Made by a program: the position numbers and the translations under genes
Shown here: piece after piece, positions 1-9,247 of the stretch
Layout of the letters: the number at the start of each line of letters is the position of its first letter
How positions within the stretch are numbered: position 1 is the first letter of the stretch
From: Nitratireductor aquimarinus
GTDB lineage: Bacteria > Pseudomonadota > Alphaproteobacteria > Rhizobiales > Rhizobiaceae
Length of the DNA: 64,000 nucleotides
Reading direction: 5' to 3'
Assembly (NCBI RefSeq): GCF_017255295.1
Contig: NZ_JAFKDE010000007.1
Location: 186,001-250,000, forward strand
Notes under the pieces: generated by a model
Seen by the model: only the letters and a program-made list of their open reading frames with translations
What the model was told of the DNA's origin: nothing
The model's database searches: none

Positions 1-79
1 CGATTTTCGGAAAGCACGATGCGTAGATTCAATAGGTTAGAGCGTCCTTTGTGCGTCCGAATGGACGCACGGCGTTCTA
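1..79. repeat. RIME1-like palindromic element, copy 1 (cut by window edge)
   Basis: A long hairpin (GTGCGTCC / GGACGCAC arms at about 52-71, with outer TTAGAGCG / CGTTCTAA arms) is followed on the other side by the start of a second palindrome that runs off the left edge. The same two-hairpin unit recurs near 12.5, 40.5 and 41.9 kb. Size and two-palindrome design match the rhizobial RIME1 family (about 108 bp); the family assignment is by architecture, not by search. It supplies the TAG stop of the amidotransferase gene. Confidence 0.85.
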
Positions 80-862
80 AGCCAAGCCACGACGCCCCAC
101 CATGCGGCGGCCGGCGGGGTGCTGGCCCGTGGCCTCGTCGCCGCTGTGCAGAGCGCCTTTGCATTCGCAATCGAAGATCAGTTCCAGAAAATCGACCAGC
201 CAGGCTTTCAGGTGCCGGTCCCAGATGAGACGGCCACCCAGATGATCGCGGCCCTGCTGTGCGCCGGGCATGACGAAACGCTGCGCGCCGCGCACCACCC
301 AGCGCTGCATCATGGCGCGGGTCAGCTCGGCGTGGAACTGCACGCCCCAGGCGTTTTCGCCATAGCGGAAGGCCTGATTGGGATAGTGTTCGGCAGTGGC
401 CAGAAGGGTTGCGTCCTTCGGCAGCGAAAAACCTTCGCGGTGAAACTGGTAGACCATCTCGGGCCAGTGCAGGAGCTTGCGCCCGGCCTCGGTGGCGCGC
501 AGCGGATACCAGCCGATCTCGACCAGCCCGTCATCATGGCTTCTCACCTGCCCGCCCAGATGCCTGACAAGCAATTGCGCGCCGAGGCAGATGCCGAGAA
601 AGGGCTTGTTCTCCCGCAGGGGAACGGACAGCCAGTCCGTCTCGCGCCGCACGAACTCATCATGGTCGTTGGCGCTCATCGGGCCGCCGAACATGACGAC
701 GCCGGCGTGATTTTCCAGCGTTTCCGGTAAGGGATGACCGAGCGGCGGGCGGCGAATGTCGAGCGAAAAGCCGCTCGCCTGCAAAACCTGACCAACACGC
801 CCGGCGCTGGACGTTTCCTGATGCAGGACAATGAGGATCTTGCGGCTCGGGTCTGTCTCCAT
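77..862 (-). CDS. Class I glutamine amidotransferase (GMP synthase-like)
   Basis: 261 aa. The triad typical of class I amidotransferases is visible: nucleophile Cys92 in GICLGAQLL, and His177 and Glu179 in GVQFHAELT. The oxyanion-strand motif MFGGPMSAND is at about 57-66. It resembles free-standing GMP-synthase-like amidotransferases; the amino acceptor is unknown. The TAG stop lies inside the RIME-like repeat, and the last 30 or so residues (rich in H, G, R) are not typical of the family, so the C-terminus may have been changed when the repeat arrived. It follows the TerB-like gene by 4 bp on the same strand. Confidence 0.85.
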   Translation of the reverse strand: METDPSRKILIVLHQETSSAGRVGQVLQASGFSLDIRRPPLGHPLPETLENHAGVVMFGGPMSANDHDEFVRRETDWLSVPLRENKPFLGICLGAQLLVRHLGGQVRSHDDGLVEIGWYPLRATEAGRKLLHWPEMVYQFHREGFSLPKDATLLATAEHYPNQAFRYGENAWGVQFHAELTRAMMQRWVVRGAQRFVMPGAQQGRDHLGGRLIWDRHLKAWLVDFLELIFDCECKGALHSGDEATGQHPAGRRMVGRRGLA

Positions 863-866
863 GGGG

Positions 867-1331
867 CTAGGACTTGCTGTACTTCTCTTGCATTTCCTGG
901 CGCAGAACCACCCGGTCGCGATTGTCGACGCCGATCAGCTCCGCAACGCGCCAGACGAGATTGTCTTCCAGCTCGTGCATCTCGCCATCGGCGAAGACGA
1001 TGCCCCACATGAGACCGATGAAGGACTTGCGCGCATCGGCATCGAGATGCCGCTTCAAAACGCTGGTGAAGGCGTAGAGGTCGATGGCCTCCTGCTCGGC
1101 CTTTTCACCGGCTTCAAGGAGGTTTTCCAGCTCCGCGCCCGTGACATTGTAGGTCTGGGAGAGGGTCTCCTTGAGCTTCTCGACTTCGGAAGCCTCGCGG
1201 ATGCCGTCGGCATCGAGCACGTGGAAGAGCAGCGCGGCAGCGGCGACGCGCGGGTCGTCCTCGGGCCTGAGGGTGGTCTGCCGGCTACCGCCGGGAAGGT
1301 CTTTGAGAAAGGACAGAATGCTGTCGAACAT
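867..1331 (-). CDS. TerB-like (tellurite resistance B family) protein
   Basis: 154 aa, all-helical and acidic. It carries the two-fold TerB pattern: an early A-A-L-L-F-H-V-L-D-A-D-G segment (about 31-43) and a second ADGEMHELE segment (about 113-121), which are the acidic turns of the TerB fold. Stand-alone TerB-like proteins of this size are common in Rhizobiales and are not part of a ter operon here. Biochemical function is unknown. It lies 72 bp downstream of hemY on the same strand and just before the amidotransferase, so it may share the heme-block transcript. Confidence 0.75.
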   Translation of the reverse strand: MFDSILSFLKDLPGGSRQTTLRPEDDPRVAAAALLFHVLDADGIREASEVEKLKETLSQTYNVTGAELENLLEAGEKAEQEAIDLYAFTSVLKRHLDADARKSFIGLMWGIVFADGEMHELEDNLVWRVAELIGVDNRDRVVLRQEMQEKYSKS

Positions 1332-1403
1332 GAGCGTGATTGCGATCCGGTGCCTGGGAGAAGCGCGATCCGCCCCGCAAGGGCGAATCGCAGTGCATGA
1401 TCA

Positions 1404-3044
1404 TTAGAATAGGCGGAAGCGGCCCGACGTCGAGGCGTCCTTGTCATCCGGCTCCACACCGGGGTCATCCGGGATGGGCGGTTTGACGGGCTCTTCGGCC
1501 TCCTCCGGCGCAGCTTTCTGCCCGTTGACCGGCGCTGGATTTGCAGGCGGTTCGGGGGGCTGCGGCGGGGTTTTTGCCGTTTCCGGGGAAGGTTCCGAGG
1601 GCTTTTCCGGTTCCTGAGGCTTTGCGGCGGGTTCCGGCTTTACCGTTTCGGCCTCGATCACCACGGTTTCGGCTTCTGCCGTTTCAGGCTCTTCCTTCGG
1701 CGCGGGAATGGAGGGAGCGGGCGAGAAATCCTCCTCGCTCTCCACGACCTGCGCCAGCCGCTCCATCGGCATGCGCCATTCGAACGCGTCGAGCTTGCCG
1801 GTGACGGGCGAGATGGGCGCCCAGCGTTCGGCCACATAGCCATCGGCCACCCAGGCGGGATCGCGCGGCGCGCGCAGGGCCTTGGCGAGCCACTGGCGCA
1901 CACGCCCCTGATCGCCGGTCTCGGCCTCTTCGATGTCGGCCATCAGCAGATAGACGCTCTCGCGCGGGCCGAGACGGGCTGCGGCCTCGCAGGATTCGCG
2001 CGCAAGCTGGAACTCACCGGCATCAAGCGCAGCGCGGCCAACGATCAGCGCCGATTCGACATTGTTGCGCTTCAGCGACTGGAGTTTTTTGGCGCGGGCA
2101 AGACGGTCATGCGTGGAATCGCCGGGGCGCGCATGGATATAGACATCCGCGATTTCGGGATGCGCCTCCTTCTTCCAGACGGTCTCCAGAACCTTGGAGC
2201 CCTTGCGCAGCTCGTTCTGGCGGAACAGGGCCCTTGCCGCAGTGACAGCCGCCGGCACGAAATCGGGCCGAAGCTTGTGCGCTTCGAGAGCGGCGGTGCG
2301 GGCGGTCTGCGGATCGGCGTCAAGCACGTCCATCGCCTTGGCGGTGAGGAGTACGGCGCGGCGGCTGGCGACGCTCTCGCGCTCGTCCTTGCCGGTCGCC
2401 TTGCGGCTGTCGAGCAGCTTCAGCGCGCCATCCCATTCGCCCTCGCCGGTCTTGCCCTCAAGCGCAGCATTGACGGCCCATTCGAGCTGCGGCGCGGCCT
2501 CGACGGCGCGCTCGGCATAGTGGCGCGCGGCATCGCGCTCGCCCAGCCGCTCGGCCTCAAGATAAAGCCCGCGCAGGCCCAGAAGGCGCATTTCGGGATC
2601 GTCCAGCATTGCGGTGAACTTGTCGCGCGCCGCCTGACGGTCGCCATCAAGGAGGGCTGCCTGCGCATCGAGCAGGTGGATGAGCGGTTCCTGATCGGCG
2701 GAAATGAGCTTGGCGGCCTGCTGGCTCATGCGACGGGCCAGACCGCCATCGCCGGCGCCTGCGGCGATCATGCCGGTGGAAAGCGCCTGATAGCCGCGGT
2801 CGCGACGGCGCACCCGGAAATAACGGGCGACGGTGTAAGGGCTCGTCCAGATGCTGCGGATCAGCCACCACAGGATCATCACCGCAGCGACGATGGCCAC
2901 GATGCCGACCGCCGCCACCATGAGCGAAACCTCATAGCGGTAGCCGGAGAAGGTGATTGCCAGGTCGCCCGGACGCTCGGCCAGCCAGGCAAAACCCAGC
3001 CCCAGAACGAAGACAACGACGAGGTAGAAGAGAATACGGAACAT
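1404..3044 (-). CDS. hemY: HemY-family membrane protein (TPR)
   Basis: 546 aa. Two N-terminal membrane segments (about 3-20 and 39-62) precede a long helical, TPR-like region (about 85-400), the HemY_N arrangement. The tail after about residue 430 is low complexity, rich in Pro, Glu, Ala and Lys. It is the last gene of hemC-hemD-Mic60-hemY, starting 6 bp after the Mic60-like gene. In Rhodobacter the equivalent gene (Orf52) has been described as an operon partner of Mic60. This is the alphaproteobacterial/enterobacterial HemY of unknown enzymatic role, not the Gram-positive protoporphyrinogen oxidase that shares the name. Confidence 0.85.
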   Translation of the reverse strand: MFRILFYLVVVFVLGLGFAWLAERPGDLAITFSGYRYEVSLMVAAVGIVAIVAAVMILWWLIRSIWTSPYTVARYFRVRRRDRGYQALSTGMIAAGAGDGGLARRMSQQAAKLISADQEPLIHLLDAQAALLDGDRQAARDKFTAMLDDPEMRLLGLRGLYLEAERLGERDAARHYAERAVEAAPQLEWAVNAALEGKTGEGEWDGALKLLDSRKATGKDERESVASRRAVLLTAKAMDVLDADPQTARTAALEAHKLRPDFVPAAVTAARALFRQNELRKGSKVLETVWKKEAHPEIADVYIHARPGDSTHDRLARAKKLQSLKRNNVESALIVGRAALDAGEFQLARESCEAAARLGPRESVYLLMADIEEAETGDQGRVRQWLAKALRAPRDPAWVADGYVAERWAPISPVTGKLDAFEWRMPMERLAQVVESEEDFSPAPSIPAPKEEPETAEAETVVIEAETVKPEPAAKPQEPEKPSEPSPETAKTPPQPPEPPANPAPVNGQKAAPEEAEEPVKPPIPDDPGVEPDDKDASTSGRFRLF

Positions 3045-3050
3045 CTGCGC

Positions 3051-4562
3051 TTATGCTCCCTTCAGCGCATCGGCGAGCGCCTTGTTCAAGATCTGGTCGG
3101 CGGCCTGACGCGCCTGAAGCTTGTTGGCGAAATCCGCCGCAGCCTGCTTGCCGGCCTCCGGCAGCGTCTCGTATTCGGCGAGCGCCTTCGCATAATCATT
3201 GGCGACGACCGCCGCCTCCATGCGTGCGGCGATGGCGTCCGGGCCTTCGCCTTCAACGCTGCCCACCGGGCGCACCACTACGAGCGAGCGGGCGCTGGCC
3301 ATCAGATTGTCGATGATGCCGCCTCCGCCATCTCCGGCCTCGCGGGTGACGGCGGCGACGATGCTGCTCGCCACCGCAGGCGCTTCTGCGGCAAGCGTGG
3401 CGCGGCTCGGCACGCCGGATGCGGCGTTCGCCTCAAGCGGCGCAAGCGCCTCGGCCTCGCCCGCCGGCGCAATGGCGGTGTAGGTTTCAAGCTCGCTGGC
3501 ATAGGGCGTGCCGCGCTCGACCGCCGATTTGAGCGTGGTCGCAGCGATGACGAGCGCCATGCGTGGCGCAGCGTCCGCCTCCTGAACCTGCGCCTTCAGC
3601 GCATCAAGCTCGCTCTTGAGCGTGGATAGGGTCGTCGCATTGCCGGACGCCGACTGGTTTGCGGCGCGCGCCGCCTCGGTCGCGCCCTGAACGGCGGTTT
3701 CCATGGTGGAAAGCTGCGCGGTCACGCCCTCCAGCGCCGCACCGGCATCGCCGGACGCCGACAGGCTGGCCGTCTGCTCTTCAAGCGCTGCAAGGCGCTG
3801 CGAAAGCGCTTCGAGCCCCGGCCCCTCGCCTGCCGCACCGGACGACATCGATTCGCGCAGGGTGGTGATCTCATCGCCCAGCTCGGCAAGGCGCTGCTCG
3901 GTCGCACCGGCGCGCGCACTGGCCTCGCTCAAAGCGGCAGTGACGGCTTCGCTTTCGCCTCCGGCGGCGGGCTGTTCGTTCAGCTTGCTCTCAAGTGCTG
4001 CAACCTGCTGGCGCAGCACCTCGACCGCCGGGTCGGGCGCATTGCTCTTCGTGTCCAGCGCGGGCAGAACGCCAGCCCATTGAAGGCCACCGGCAATGGC
4101 GAGCGCAACGACGCCACCGACAACGCCGCCGGCAAGGGCGCGACCCGCGCCGCCGCCGCTCTTGGCCGGGGCGGGAGTGGCGGGGGTGGAGGCTTCAGGC
4201 TTTGCGGACTTCGCTGCCTGATCGTCTTGCCGTGCACCGGCATTGCCGGTTTTCGCGTCTCGACCGAAACCGGCATCCTTCGACGCGGGCTTGTCTTTGG
4301 GCGAAGTGGAGGCCTTGTCGTCCTTCGCAGCAGCAGAAGAAGCCGGCTTTGCGGCAGCTTCGGCCTTCGCGGCCTCAGGCTTTGCGCTGTCCCTGGCGGC
4401 GTCAGAAGGCTTCTGCGCTTCCGGCTTGGCTTCCTGCTTGCTGGTATCGCCGGGCGCGTCGGGCGTTTCCACCTTCTCCCGCTTTACCTGATCGGGATCC
4501 AGATCGATGGTCACCGGCTCCTTCTGGGTTTTGGAATGACGCGTTCTCGGCGTTTTGACCAT
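3051..4562 (-). CDS. Mitofilin/Mic60-like inner-membrane protein (COG4223)
   Basis: 503 aa from the ATG at 4562, chosen because GGAG sits 7 nt upstream; an in-frame TTG 18 nt earlier lacks a site. Domains: a disordered Lys/Ala/Glu/Pro N-terminus (to about 140), one membrane helix (about 143-167), a long coiled coil rich in A/L/E/Q (about 180-330), and a C-terminal helical mitofilin-type end. This is the alphaproteobacterial homologue of mitochondrial MICOS subunit Mic60, which in other alphaproteobacteria also lies between hemD and hemY. The expected role is membrane shaping or envelope contact formation. Confidence 0.8.
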   Translation of the reverse strand: MVKTPRTRHSKTQKEPVTIDLDPDQVKREKVETPDAPGDTSKQEAKPEAQKPSDAARDSAKPEAAKAEAAAKPASSAAAKDDKASTSPKDKPASKDAGFGRDAKTGNAGARQDDQAAKSAKPEASTPATPAPAKSGGGAGRALAGGVVGGVVALAIAGGLQWAGVLPALDTKSNAPDPAVEVLRQQVAALESKLNEQPAAGGESEAVTAALSEASARAGATEQRLAELGDEITTLRESMSSGAAGEGPGLEALSQRLAALEEQTASLSASGDAGAALEGVTAQLSTMETAVQGATEAARAANQSASGNATTLSTLKSELDALKAQVQEADAAPRMALVIAATTLKSAVERGTPYASELETYTAIAPAGEAEALAPLEANAASGVPSRATLAAEAPAVASSIVAAVTREAGDGGGGIIDNLMASARSLVVVRPVGSVEGEGPDAIAARMEAAVVANDYAKALAEYETLPEAGKQAAADFANKLQARQAADQILNKALADALKGA

Positions 4563-4590
4563 CAGGCAACTCCGCTGCAAAAGGCTGTTC

Positions 4591-4605
4591 CTGCACTATG
4601 TGCAG
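4591..4605. promoter_or_regulatory. Perfect palindrome CTGCAC-TAT-GTGCAG upstream of the Mic60-like gene
   Basis: Six-base arms with a 3 bp centre lie in the 102 bp gap between hemD and the Mic60-like gene, 29 bp upstream of the ATG. It could be a repressor site for a promoter internal to the heme block, or a small RNA hairpin. No regulator is identified. Confidence 0.3.
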
Positions 4606-4664
4606 TGCATATAAGTTCCTATCACACCCGCATGTGGTGAAAACAGGGGCGAGCGCAATTGACG

Positions 4665-5372
4665 TTACGTCTTTAGCAGAAGCAGCAAACGGTCTTCCGC
4701 CGGAAAATCCGCAATTCGGGCGGTTTTTGCGACATCAGGCCCCAAAGCTTCGGCAATGCGCTCGGAGAGGCAATAATATGTCGCAGCCGCTAATTTTTTC
4801 CCAACGCCCGACCGCACCATGAGACGCGCAAGCTGGACGGCCCCATTGGCCGAATAAAGCAGCACATCATCGACCGGACGGTCGCCGATGAGCGACTGGA
4901 CGGCGGCGTCGGAAGGCTCAAGCGGCAGCGTGTCGTAGATCTCGATCAGGCGCGGCCTGTGGCCGGCTTCCATCAGCCGCGTTTCGAGTACGTCACGGCG
5001 CACTCGGCCGCAAAGCACCGTCACATGACAGGGGGCGGCAAAGGCGGCGTCGATGCGTCGGGAAAGCCGTTCGGCGTCACCCGCCTCGTCATCCACCACA
5101 TGGAGCCCGGCAGCACGTGCGGCATCGCCCGTGCGGCGGCCAACGGCGTAGACGGGCTTGCCCTTCAGCGCGTCGAAAACGGATTGCGGCGCATGGCGGA
5201 TGGCATTGGGGCTGGTGACGGCCACCACATCCACCGCCTCGGCGTGTATGGCGGCAGGAAGCGGCACGGTTTCGGTGAGCGGCAGGACGAGCGGCTCGAA
5301 CCCCATTTCGGCAAGCCGTCTGGCTGTTTCCGATGCGCCCGGTTCAGGGCGCGTGACCAGCACCCGCCGCAT
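4665..5372 (-). CDS. hemD: Uroporphyrinogen-III synthase
   Basis: 235 aa from the ATG at 5372, one base past the hemC stop; this start gives the family N-terminus VLVTRPEPGASETA. HemD closes and inverts ring D of hydroxymethylbilane to make uroporphyrinogen III, the branch point to heme and cobalamin. The sequence shows the two-lobed pattern with AVTSPNAIRHA (about 64-74) and a late YSANGAVQLARLM segment equivalent to the conserved Tyr/Ser region. HemD is poorly conserved in general; its position directly after hemC makes the call safe. Confidence 0.92.
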   Translation of the reverse strand: MRRVLVTRPEPGASETARRLAEMGFEPLVLPLTETVPLPAAIHAEAVDVVAVTSPNAIRHAPQSVFDALKGKPVYAVGRRTGDAARAAGLHVVDDEAGDAERLSRRIDAAFAAPCHVTVLCGRVRRDVLETRLMEAGHRPRLIEIYDTLPLEPSDAAVQSLIGDRPVDDVLLYSANGAVQLARLMVRSGVGKKLAAATYYCLSERIAEALGPDVAKTARIADFPAEDRLLLLLKT

Positions 5373-5373
5373 G

Positions 5374-6303
5374 CTAGAGCCAGCTGTCGAAGAACCGCGT
5401 GCCCGCCTTTTCGCGCACGGCGGCGCCGGCTTCCGCGCCGAGACGAACGGCATCCGCTGCCCGGCCTTCGGTCTCGATGTCATGCACCTCGCGCCCGTCG
5501 GGCGTCAGCACCAGACCGGAAAAGCGCAGCATGTCACCCTCGATGCGGGCAAGGCCGGCAATGGGGGTGCGGCAGGAACCGTCCAGCGCGCCGAGAAAAG
5601 CGCGTTCGCAAAGAAGCGCATCGCCCGTTTGGGGATGATGGATCGCGGCGATCATCGGCCCGATGCGCGCATCGCCGATGCGGCTTTCAATGCAGATTGC
5701 ACCCTGCCCGAGTGCGGGCGGGAAACGTTCGGGGTCCATGATTTCGGTGGCGATGTGCGGCACGCCCAGCCGGTTGAGCCCGGCAAGTGCGAGAAGCGTG
5801 CCCTCGGCAACGCCTTCATCCAGCTTGCGCAGGCGCGTCTGCACATTGCCGCGGAACATGCCGACTTCGAGATCGGGGCGCAGCCGCAGGACCAGCGCCT
5901 GACGGCGCAGCGAGGAGGTGCCAAGCTTCGCGCCCTGCGGCAGATCCTCAAGCCTGGCGATGGAGCGGCCGATGAAAACATCGCGCACATCTTCGCGTTC
6001 GAGAAAGGCGGAAATTTCGAGCCCGTCGGGCAGAACGGTGGGCATGTCCTTGGAGGAATGCACGGCAAGGTCGATCCGGCCATCGAGCATGGCTTCCTCG
6101 ATCTCCTTGGTGAAAAGCCCCTTGCCGCCGGCCTGCGAGAGCGGGCGGTCCTGAATCTGGTCGCCCGAAGTGGAAATGACGACGATCTCAAACGCATCTT
6201 CGGGCAGGCCATGCGCCGCCATGAGGCGCGCGCGCACCTCTGCCGCCTGAGCCACTGCCAGAGCGCTTCCGCGCGTGCCGATCTTCACCACATCAGTTTG
6301 CAT
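5374..6303 (-). CDS. hemC: Hydroxymethylbilane synthase (porphobilinogen deaminase)
   Basis: 309 aa. Polymerises four porphobilinogen units into hydroxymethylbilane in the cytoplasm. Hallmarks: [11 protein letters not shown] near the N-terminus, catalytic Asp86 in HSSKDMP, GTSSLRR (128-134), FRGNVQTRL, and the dipyrromethane cofactor Cys244 in [10 protein letters not shown]. First gene of the leftward heme block, facing tsaD across a 93 bp divergent promoter region. Confidence 0.97.
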   Translation of the reverse strand: MQTDVVKIGTRGSALAVAQAAEVRARLMAAHGLPEDAFEIVVISTSGDQIQDRPLSQAGGKGLFTKEIEEAMLDGRIDLAVHSSKDMPTVLPDGLEISAFLEREDVRDVFIGRSIARLEDLPQGAKLGTSSLRRQALVLRLRPDLEVGMFRGNVQTRLRKLDEGVAEGTLLALAGLNRLGVPHIATEIMDPERFPPALGQGAICIESRIGDARIGPMIAAIHHPQTGDALLCERAFLGALDGSCRTPIAGLARIEGDMLRFSGLVLTPDGREVHDIETEGRAADAVRLGAEAGAAVREKAGTRFFDSWL

Positions 6304-6325
6304 GCCGTCATGTCCGTGCTAACCC

Positions 6326-6360
6326 GCATCCGAACCGGATGCACCACACCCCTAACGGGG
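6326..6360. promoter_or_regulatory. Two inverted repeats in the hemC/tsaD divergent promoter
   Basis: GCATCCG-AAC-CGGATGC (6326-6342) and CCCC-TAAC-GGGG (6349-6360) fill the middle of the only gap from which both the heme block and tsaD can be transcribed. The first is a perfect 7 bp inverted repeat. Either may be an operator or the base of leader hairpins. The regulator is unknown. Confidence 0.35.
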
Positions 6361-6396
6361 ATTGGCGGCGACGGCAACATGAGCAGGTAAGGCTGA

Positions 6397-7482
6397 ATGA
6401 CGCGCATCCTTGGCATCGAGACGAGTTGCGACGAGACGGCAGCCGCCGTGATCGATGATCGTGGCGGCAAGACCGAGATACTTTCCAATGTGGTTTTTAG
6501 CCAGATTGCCGACCATGCAGCCTTTGGCGGCGTGGTGCCGGAGATCGCCGCGCGCGCCCATGTGGAAGCGCTGGACGGGGTGATCAAGGCGGCGCTTGAT
6601 GAAGCAGGCGTGTCGCTCACCGAGATCGACGCCATCGCGGCAACGGCGGGGCCGGGCCTGATCGGCGGGCTGATCGTGGGCCTGACCACCGCCAAGGCGA
6701 TTGCGGCGGCAAGCGGCAAGCGCCTTGTTCCCGTCAATCACCTGGAAGGCCATGCGCTGACGGCGCGGCTGACGGACGGGATCGAATTTCCCTATCTGCT
6801 TCTGCTCGTTTCAGGCGGGCACACGCAGATCGTTCATGTGGAGGGCGTGGGGCGCTATCAGCGCTGGGCATCCACCATCGACGATGCGCTGGGCGAGGCG
6901 TTCGACAAGACGGCGAAACTGCTTGGCCTGCCCTATCCCGGCGGCCCCAGCGTGGAAAAGGCGGCAGAAGGTGGCAACCCGAAGCGCTTTGCCTTTCCGC
7001 GTCCGCTCAAGGGCGAAGCGCGGCCCGACTTTTCGTTCTCCGGTCTCAAGACGGCCGTGCGGCGCGAGGCCTCTGCGCTGGCCCCGCTCGGCGAGGACGA
7101 CATTGCCGATATCTGCGCTTCCTTCCAGCAGGCGGTGACGGAAACGCTGAGCGACCGGGTGAAGCGAAGTCTGGAACGCTTCCGTGAAACCCATCCCGAC
7201 ATCGAAACGCCGGCGCTTGTGGTGGCGGGCGGCGTGGCTGCCAATCAGGCAATCCGCACCGCGCTTGACACGCTGTGTGACAAAACCGGTTTCCGCCTCA
7301 TCGCACCGCCGATCCGGCTGTGCGGCGACAATGCGGCGATGATCGCCTGGGCGGGTCTGGAGCGGCTCAAAGCAGAGCTTGGCGAGGACGATGCGCTCGG
7401 CTTCGCGCCACGCCCGCGCTGGCCGCTGGATCAGGCAGCGACACCACTTTTCGGCACCGGAAAACGAGGAGCCAAGGCATGA
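6397..7482 (+). CDS. tsaD: tRNA N6-adenosine threonylcarbamoyltransferase TsaD
   Basis: 361 aa. Transfers the threonylcarbamoyl group onto A37 of ANN-decoding tRNAs (t6A), together with TsaB/TsaE, which are not in the window. It begins with GIETSCDET, carries the metal-binding His115 and His119 in VNHLEGHA, then SGGHTQI, and ends with the ASKHA-fold motif [12 protein letters not shown]. Its stop overlaps the gpsA start (ATGA), so the two are translationally coupled. MtaB, encoded at 15-16 kb, acts on the t6A product of this enzyme. Confidence 0.97.
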   Translation: MTRILGIETSCDETAAAVIDDRGGKTEILSNVVFSQIADHAAFGGVVPEIAARAHVEALDGVIKAALDEAGVSLTEIDAIAATAGPGLIGGLIVGLTTAKAIAAASGKRLVPVNHLEGHALTARLTDGIEFPYLLLLVSGGHTQIVHVEGVGRYQRWASTIDDALGEAFDKTAKLLGLPYPGGPSVEKAAEGGNPKRFAFPRPLKGEARPDFSFSGLKTAVRREASALAPLGEDDIADICASFQQAVTETLSDRVKRSLERFRETHPDIETPALVVAGGVAANQAIRTALDTLCDKTGFRLIAPPIRLCGDNAAMIAWAGLERLKAELGEDDALGFAPRPRWPLDQAATPLFGTGKRGAKA

Positions 7483-8501
7483 GCGAGACATCGTCCCAGA
7501 CGTCATCCAAGTCATCGGCCCAGAAATGGACCATCGCCGTTCTGGGCGCAGGCGCATGGGGCACGGCACTCGGCGCGACCATGCTGACCAGCGGTCACCA
7601 AACGCGGCTCTGGGCCCGTGACGAAGCGCTGGCGCGCTCGATCAATGACGATCACGTCAACAGAAGGTATCTGCCGGGGATCACGCTCGATGCCCGGCTT
7701 AAGGCGACAAGCGAAATGCAGAGCGCGCTTGAGGGCGCTGACTGCGTGCTGGCGGTGACGCCGGCGCAGACGCTGCGCACGGTTCTCGCCGACGCCGCCC
7801 CGCATGTGGCAAAGGGTGTCCCGATCGTGCTTTGCGCCAAGGGCATTGAGCGCGAGACGGGCAGGCTGATGTCCGAAATCGCCGCCGAGGCGCTGCCGGA
7901 GAACCCGGTGGCCGCCCTCTCCGGCCCAAGCTTTGCCAGCGATCTGGCAAGCGGCCTGCCGACCGCCGTGACAGTTGCGGCGCAGAATGCCGATCTGGCG
8001 GTGACGCTCGCCGAACGGCTCTCCGCGCCGCGCCTTCGCTGCTATTCGACCGACGACCTGACCGGCGTGGAGATTGGCGGCGCGTTGAAGAACGTTCTGG
8101 CCATCGCCGCCGGCGCGACCCATGGCGCTGGCCTTGGCGCGAGCGCATCGGCGGCGCTGATCACTCGTGGATTCGTGGAGCTGCGGCGGATCGGCGAGGC
8201 TTTTGGGGCGCGGCCCGACACGCTGATGGGGCTTTCGGGCCTCGGCGACCTGATCCTGACCTGCGGCTCGGAACAATCGCGCAATTTTGCCTTTGGGGCA
8301 GCGCTCGGACGCGGGGAAAGCCTTGAGGGCCGACCGCTGGCGGAAGGCGCGCATACGGCGGGGATTGCCGCGCGCATCGTGCGCGAACGCGGCCTCGAGG
8401 CACCCATTATCGAAAGCGTGACAGAGCTTCTCAAAGGCAGGCTGACCGTGCAGGCCGCCATGGAAGCCCTGCTTTCACGCCCGCTCAAAAGCGAAACATG
8501 A
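7479..8501 (+). CDS. gpsA: NAD(P)-dependent glycerol-3-phosphate dehydrogenase
   Basis: 340 aa from the ATG at 7479, which overlaps the tsaD stop and has AGGAG upstream; longer in-frame starts would lie inside tsaD. Makes sn-glycerol-3-phosphate for phospholipids. The Rossmann glycine motif GAGAWG is at 23-28; further markers are [18 protein letters not shown], the catalytic Lys in [15 protein letters not shown], and the C-terminal [12 protein letters not shown]. The serine-rich first 15 residues are not part of the fold. Confidence 0.96.
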   Translation: MSETSSQTSSKSSAQKWTIAVLGAGAWGTALGATMLTSGHQTRLWARDEALARSINDDHVNRRYLPGITLDARLKATSEMQSALEGADCVLAVTPAQTLRTVLADAAPHVAKGVPIVLCAKGIERETGRLMSEIAAEALPENPVAALSGPSFASDLASGLPTAVTVAAQNADLAVTLAERLSAPRLRCYSTDDLTGVEIGGALKNVLAIAAGATHGAGLGASASAALITRGFVELRRIGEAFGARPDTLMGLSGLGDLILTCGSEQSRNFAFGAALGRGESLEGRPLAEGAHTAGIAARIVRERGLEAPIIESVTELLKGRLTVQAAMEALLSRPLKSET

Positions 8502-8517
8502 CACGGAGGGAAACACC

Positions 8518-8814
8518 ATGATCTTCGCCATTATCTGCAAGGACAAGCCAGGCCATCTCGAAACGAGACTGGGTACACGACCCGACCATGTGGCGTATCT
8601 GAACGGGCTCAATGAAAACGGCGCGCTGAAGTTTGCCGGCCCCTTCCTCGACGCCGAGGGCAAGCCCTGCGGCAGCCTTGTGGCCGTGGAAGCCGAAGAC
8701 GAAGCGGCGGCGGAGCTGATCGCCGCAGCCGATCCTTACGCCCTTGCGGGCCTGTTCGAATCCGTTGAAATACGGGCCTGGAACTGGGTCTTCAACAATC
8801 CGGAGAACGCATGA
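8518..8814 (+). CDS. YciI-family protein
   Basis: 98 aa, the usual length of this dimeric ferredoxin-like fold. It begins MIFAIICKDKPG and has the family pattern HVAYL near residue 22-26 and GPFLDAEGKPCGSL at 42-55. Enzymatic role unknown; some YciI-like proteins are dehalogenase- or muconolactone-isomerase-like. Its stop overlaps the EVE-domain start, and it follows gpsA by 16 bp, so it belongs to the tsaD operon. Confidence 0.88.
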   Translation: MIFAIICKDKPGHLETRLGTRPDHVAYLNGLNENGALKFAGPFLDAEGKPCGSLVAVEAEDEAAAELIAAADPYALAGLFESVEIRAWNWVFNNPENA

Positions 8815-9239
8815 TGGCCTATTGGCTGTTCAAGTCCGAGCCTTCCACCTGGTCGTGGGAGATGCAGAAGAAAAAAGGCGATGAGGGCGAGCAGTGGGAC
8901 GGCGTGCGCAACTATCAGGCACGCAACAACATGCGCGAGATGAAGCTCGGCGACCGCGGCTTCTTCTACCACTCGGTCAAGGAAACCTCCGTGGTGGGCA
9001 TCGTGGAAGTGTGTGCGCTGGCGCATCCCGACACGACGACCGATGACCCGCGCTGGGAATGCGTGGACATTCGCGCCGTGGAAGAGATGCCCCGCCCGGT
9101 GACACTGGCGGAGATCAAGGCCAATCCGATGCTTTCGGAAATGGTTCTGGTCAACAATTCCAGGCTTTCCGTGCAGCCGGTGCGGCCGGACGAATGGGCC
9201 GAGATCTGCCGCATGGGTGGCCTCAAGAAAATCCCCTGA
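8811..9239 (+). CDS. EVE-domain protein (PUA-like; thymocyte nuclear protein 1 family)
   Basis: 142 aa. Opens with YWLFKSEPSTWSW, then WDGVRNYQARNNMREM and GDRGFFYHS, the diagnostic blocks of the EVE fold, which reads modified bases in nucleic acid. Two ATGs occur in tandem (8811, 8814); either is possible. The pairing of YciI and EVE after tsaD-gpsA is common in Rhizobiales, which points to a housekeeping role rather than a restriction-linked one. Confidence 0.93.
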   Translation: MMAYWLFKSEPSTWSWEMQKKKGDEGEQWDGVRNYQARNNMREMKLGDRGFFYHSVKETSVVGIVEVCALAHPDTTTDDPRWECVDIRAVEEMPRPVTLAEIKANPMLSEMVLVNNSRLSVQPVRPDEWAEICRMGGLKKIP

Positions 9240-9247
9240 GAACGCGC

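Noticed and set aside
867-1331. Tellurite resistance locus
   Set aside because: A lone TerB-like gene without terC/D/Z/A neighbours; such proteins are common and not evidence of resistance.
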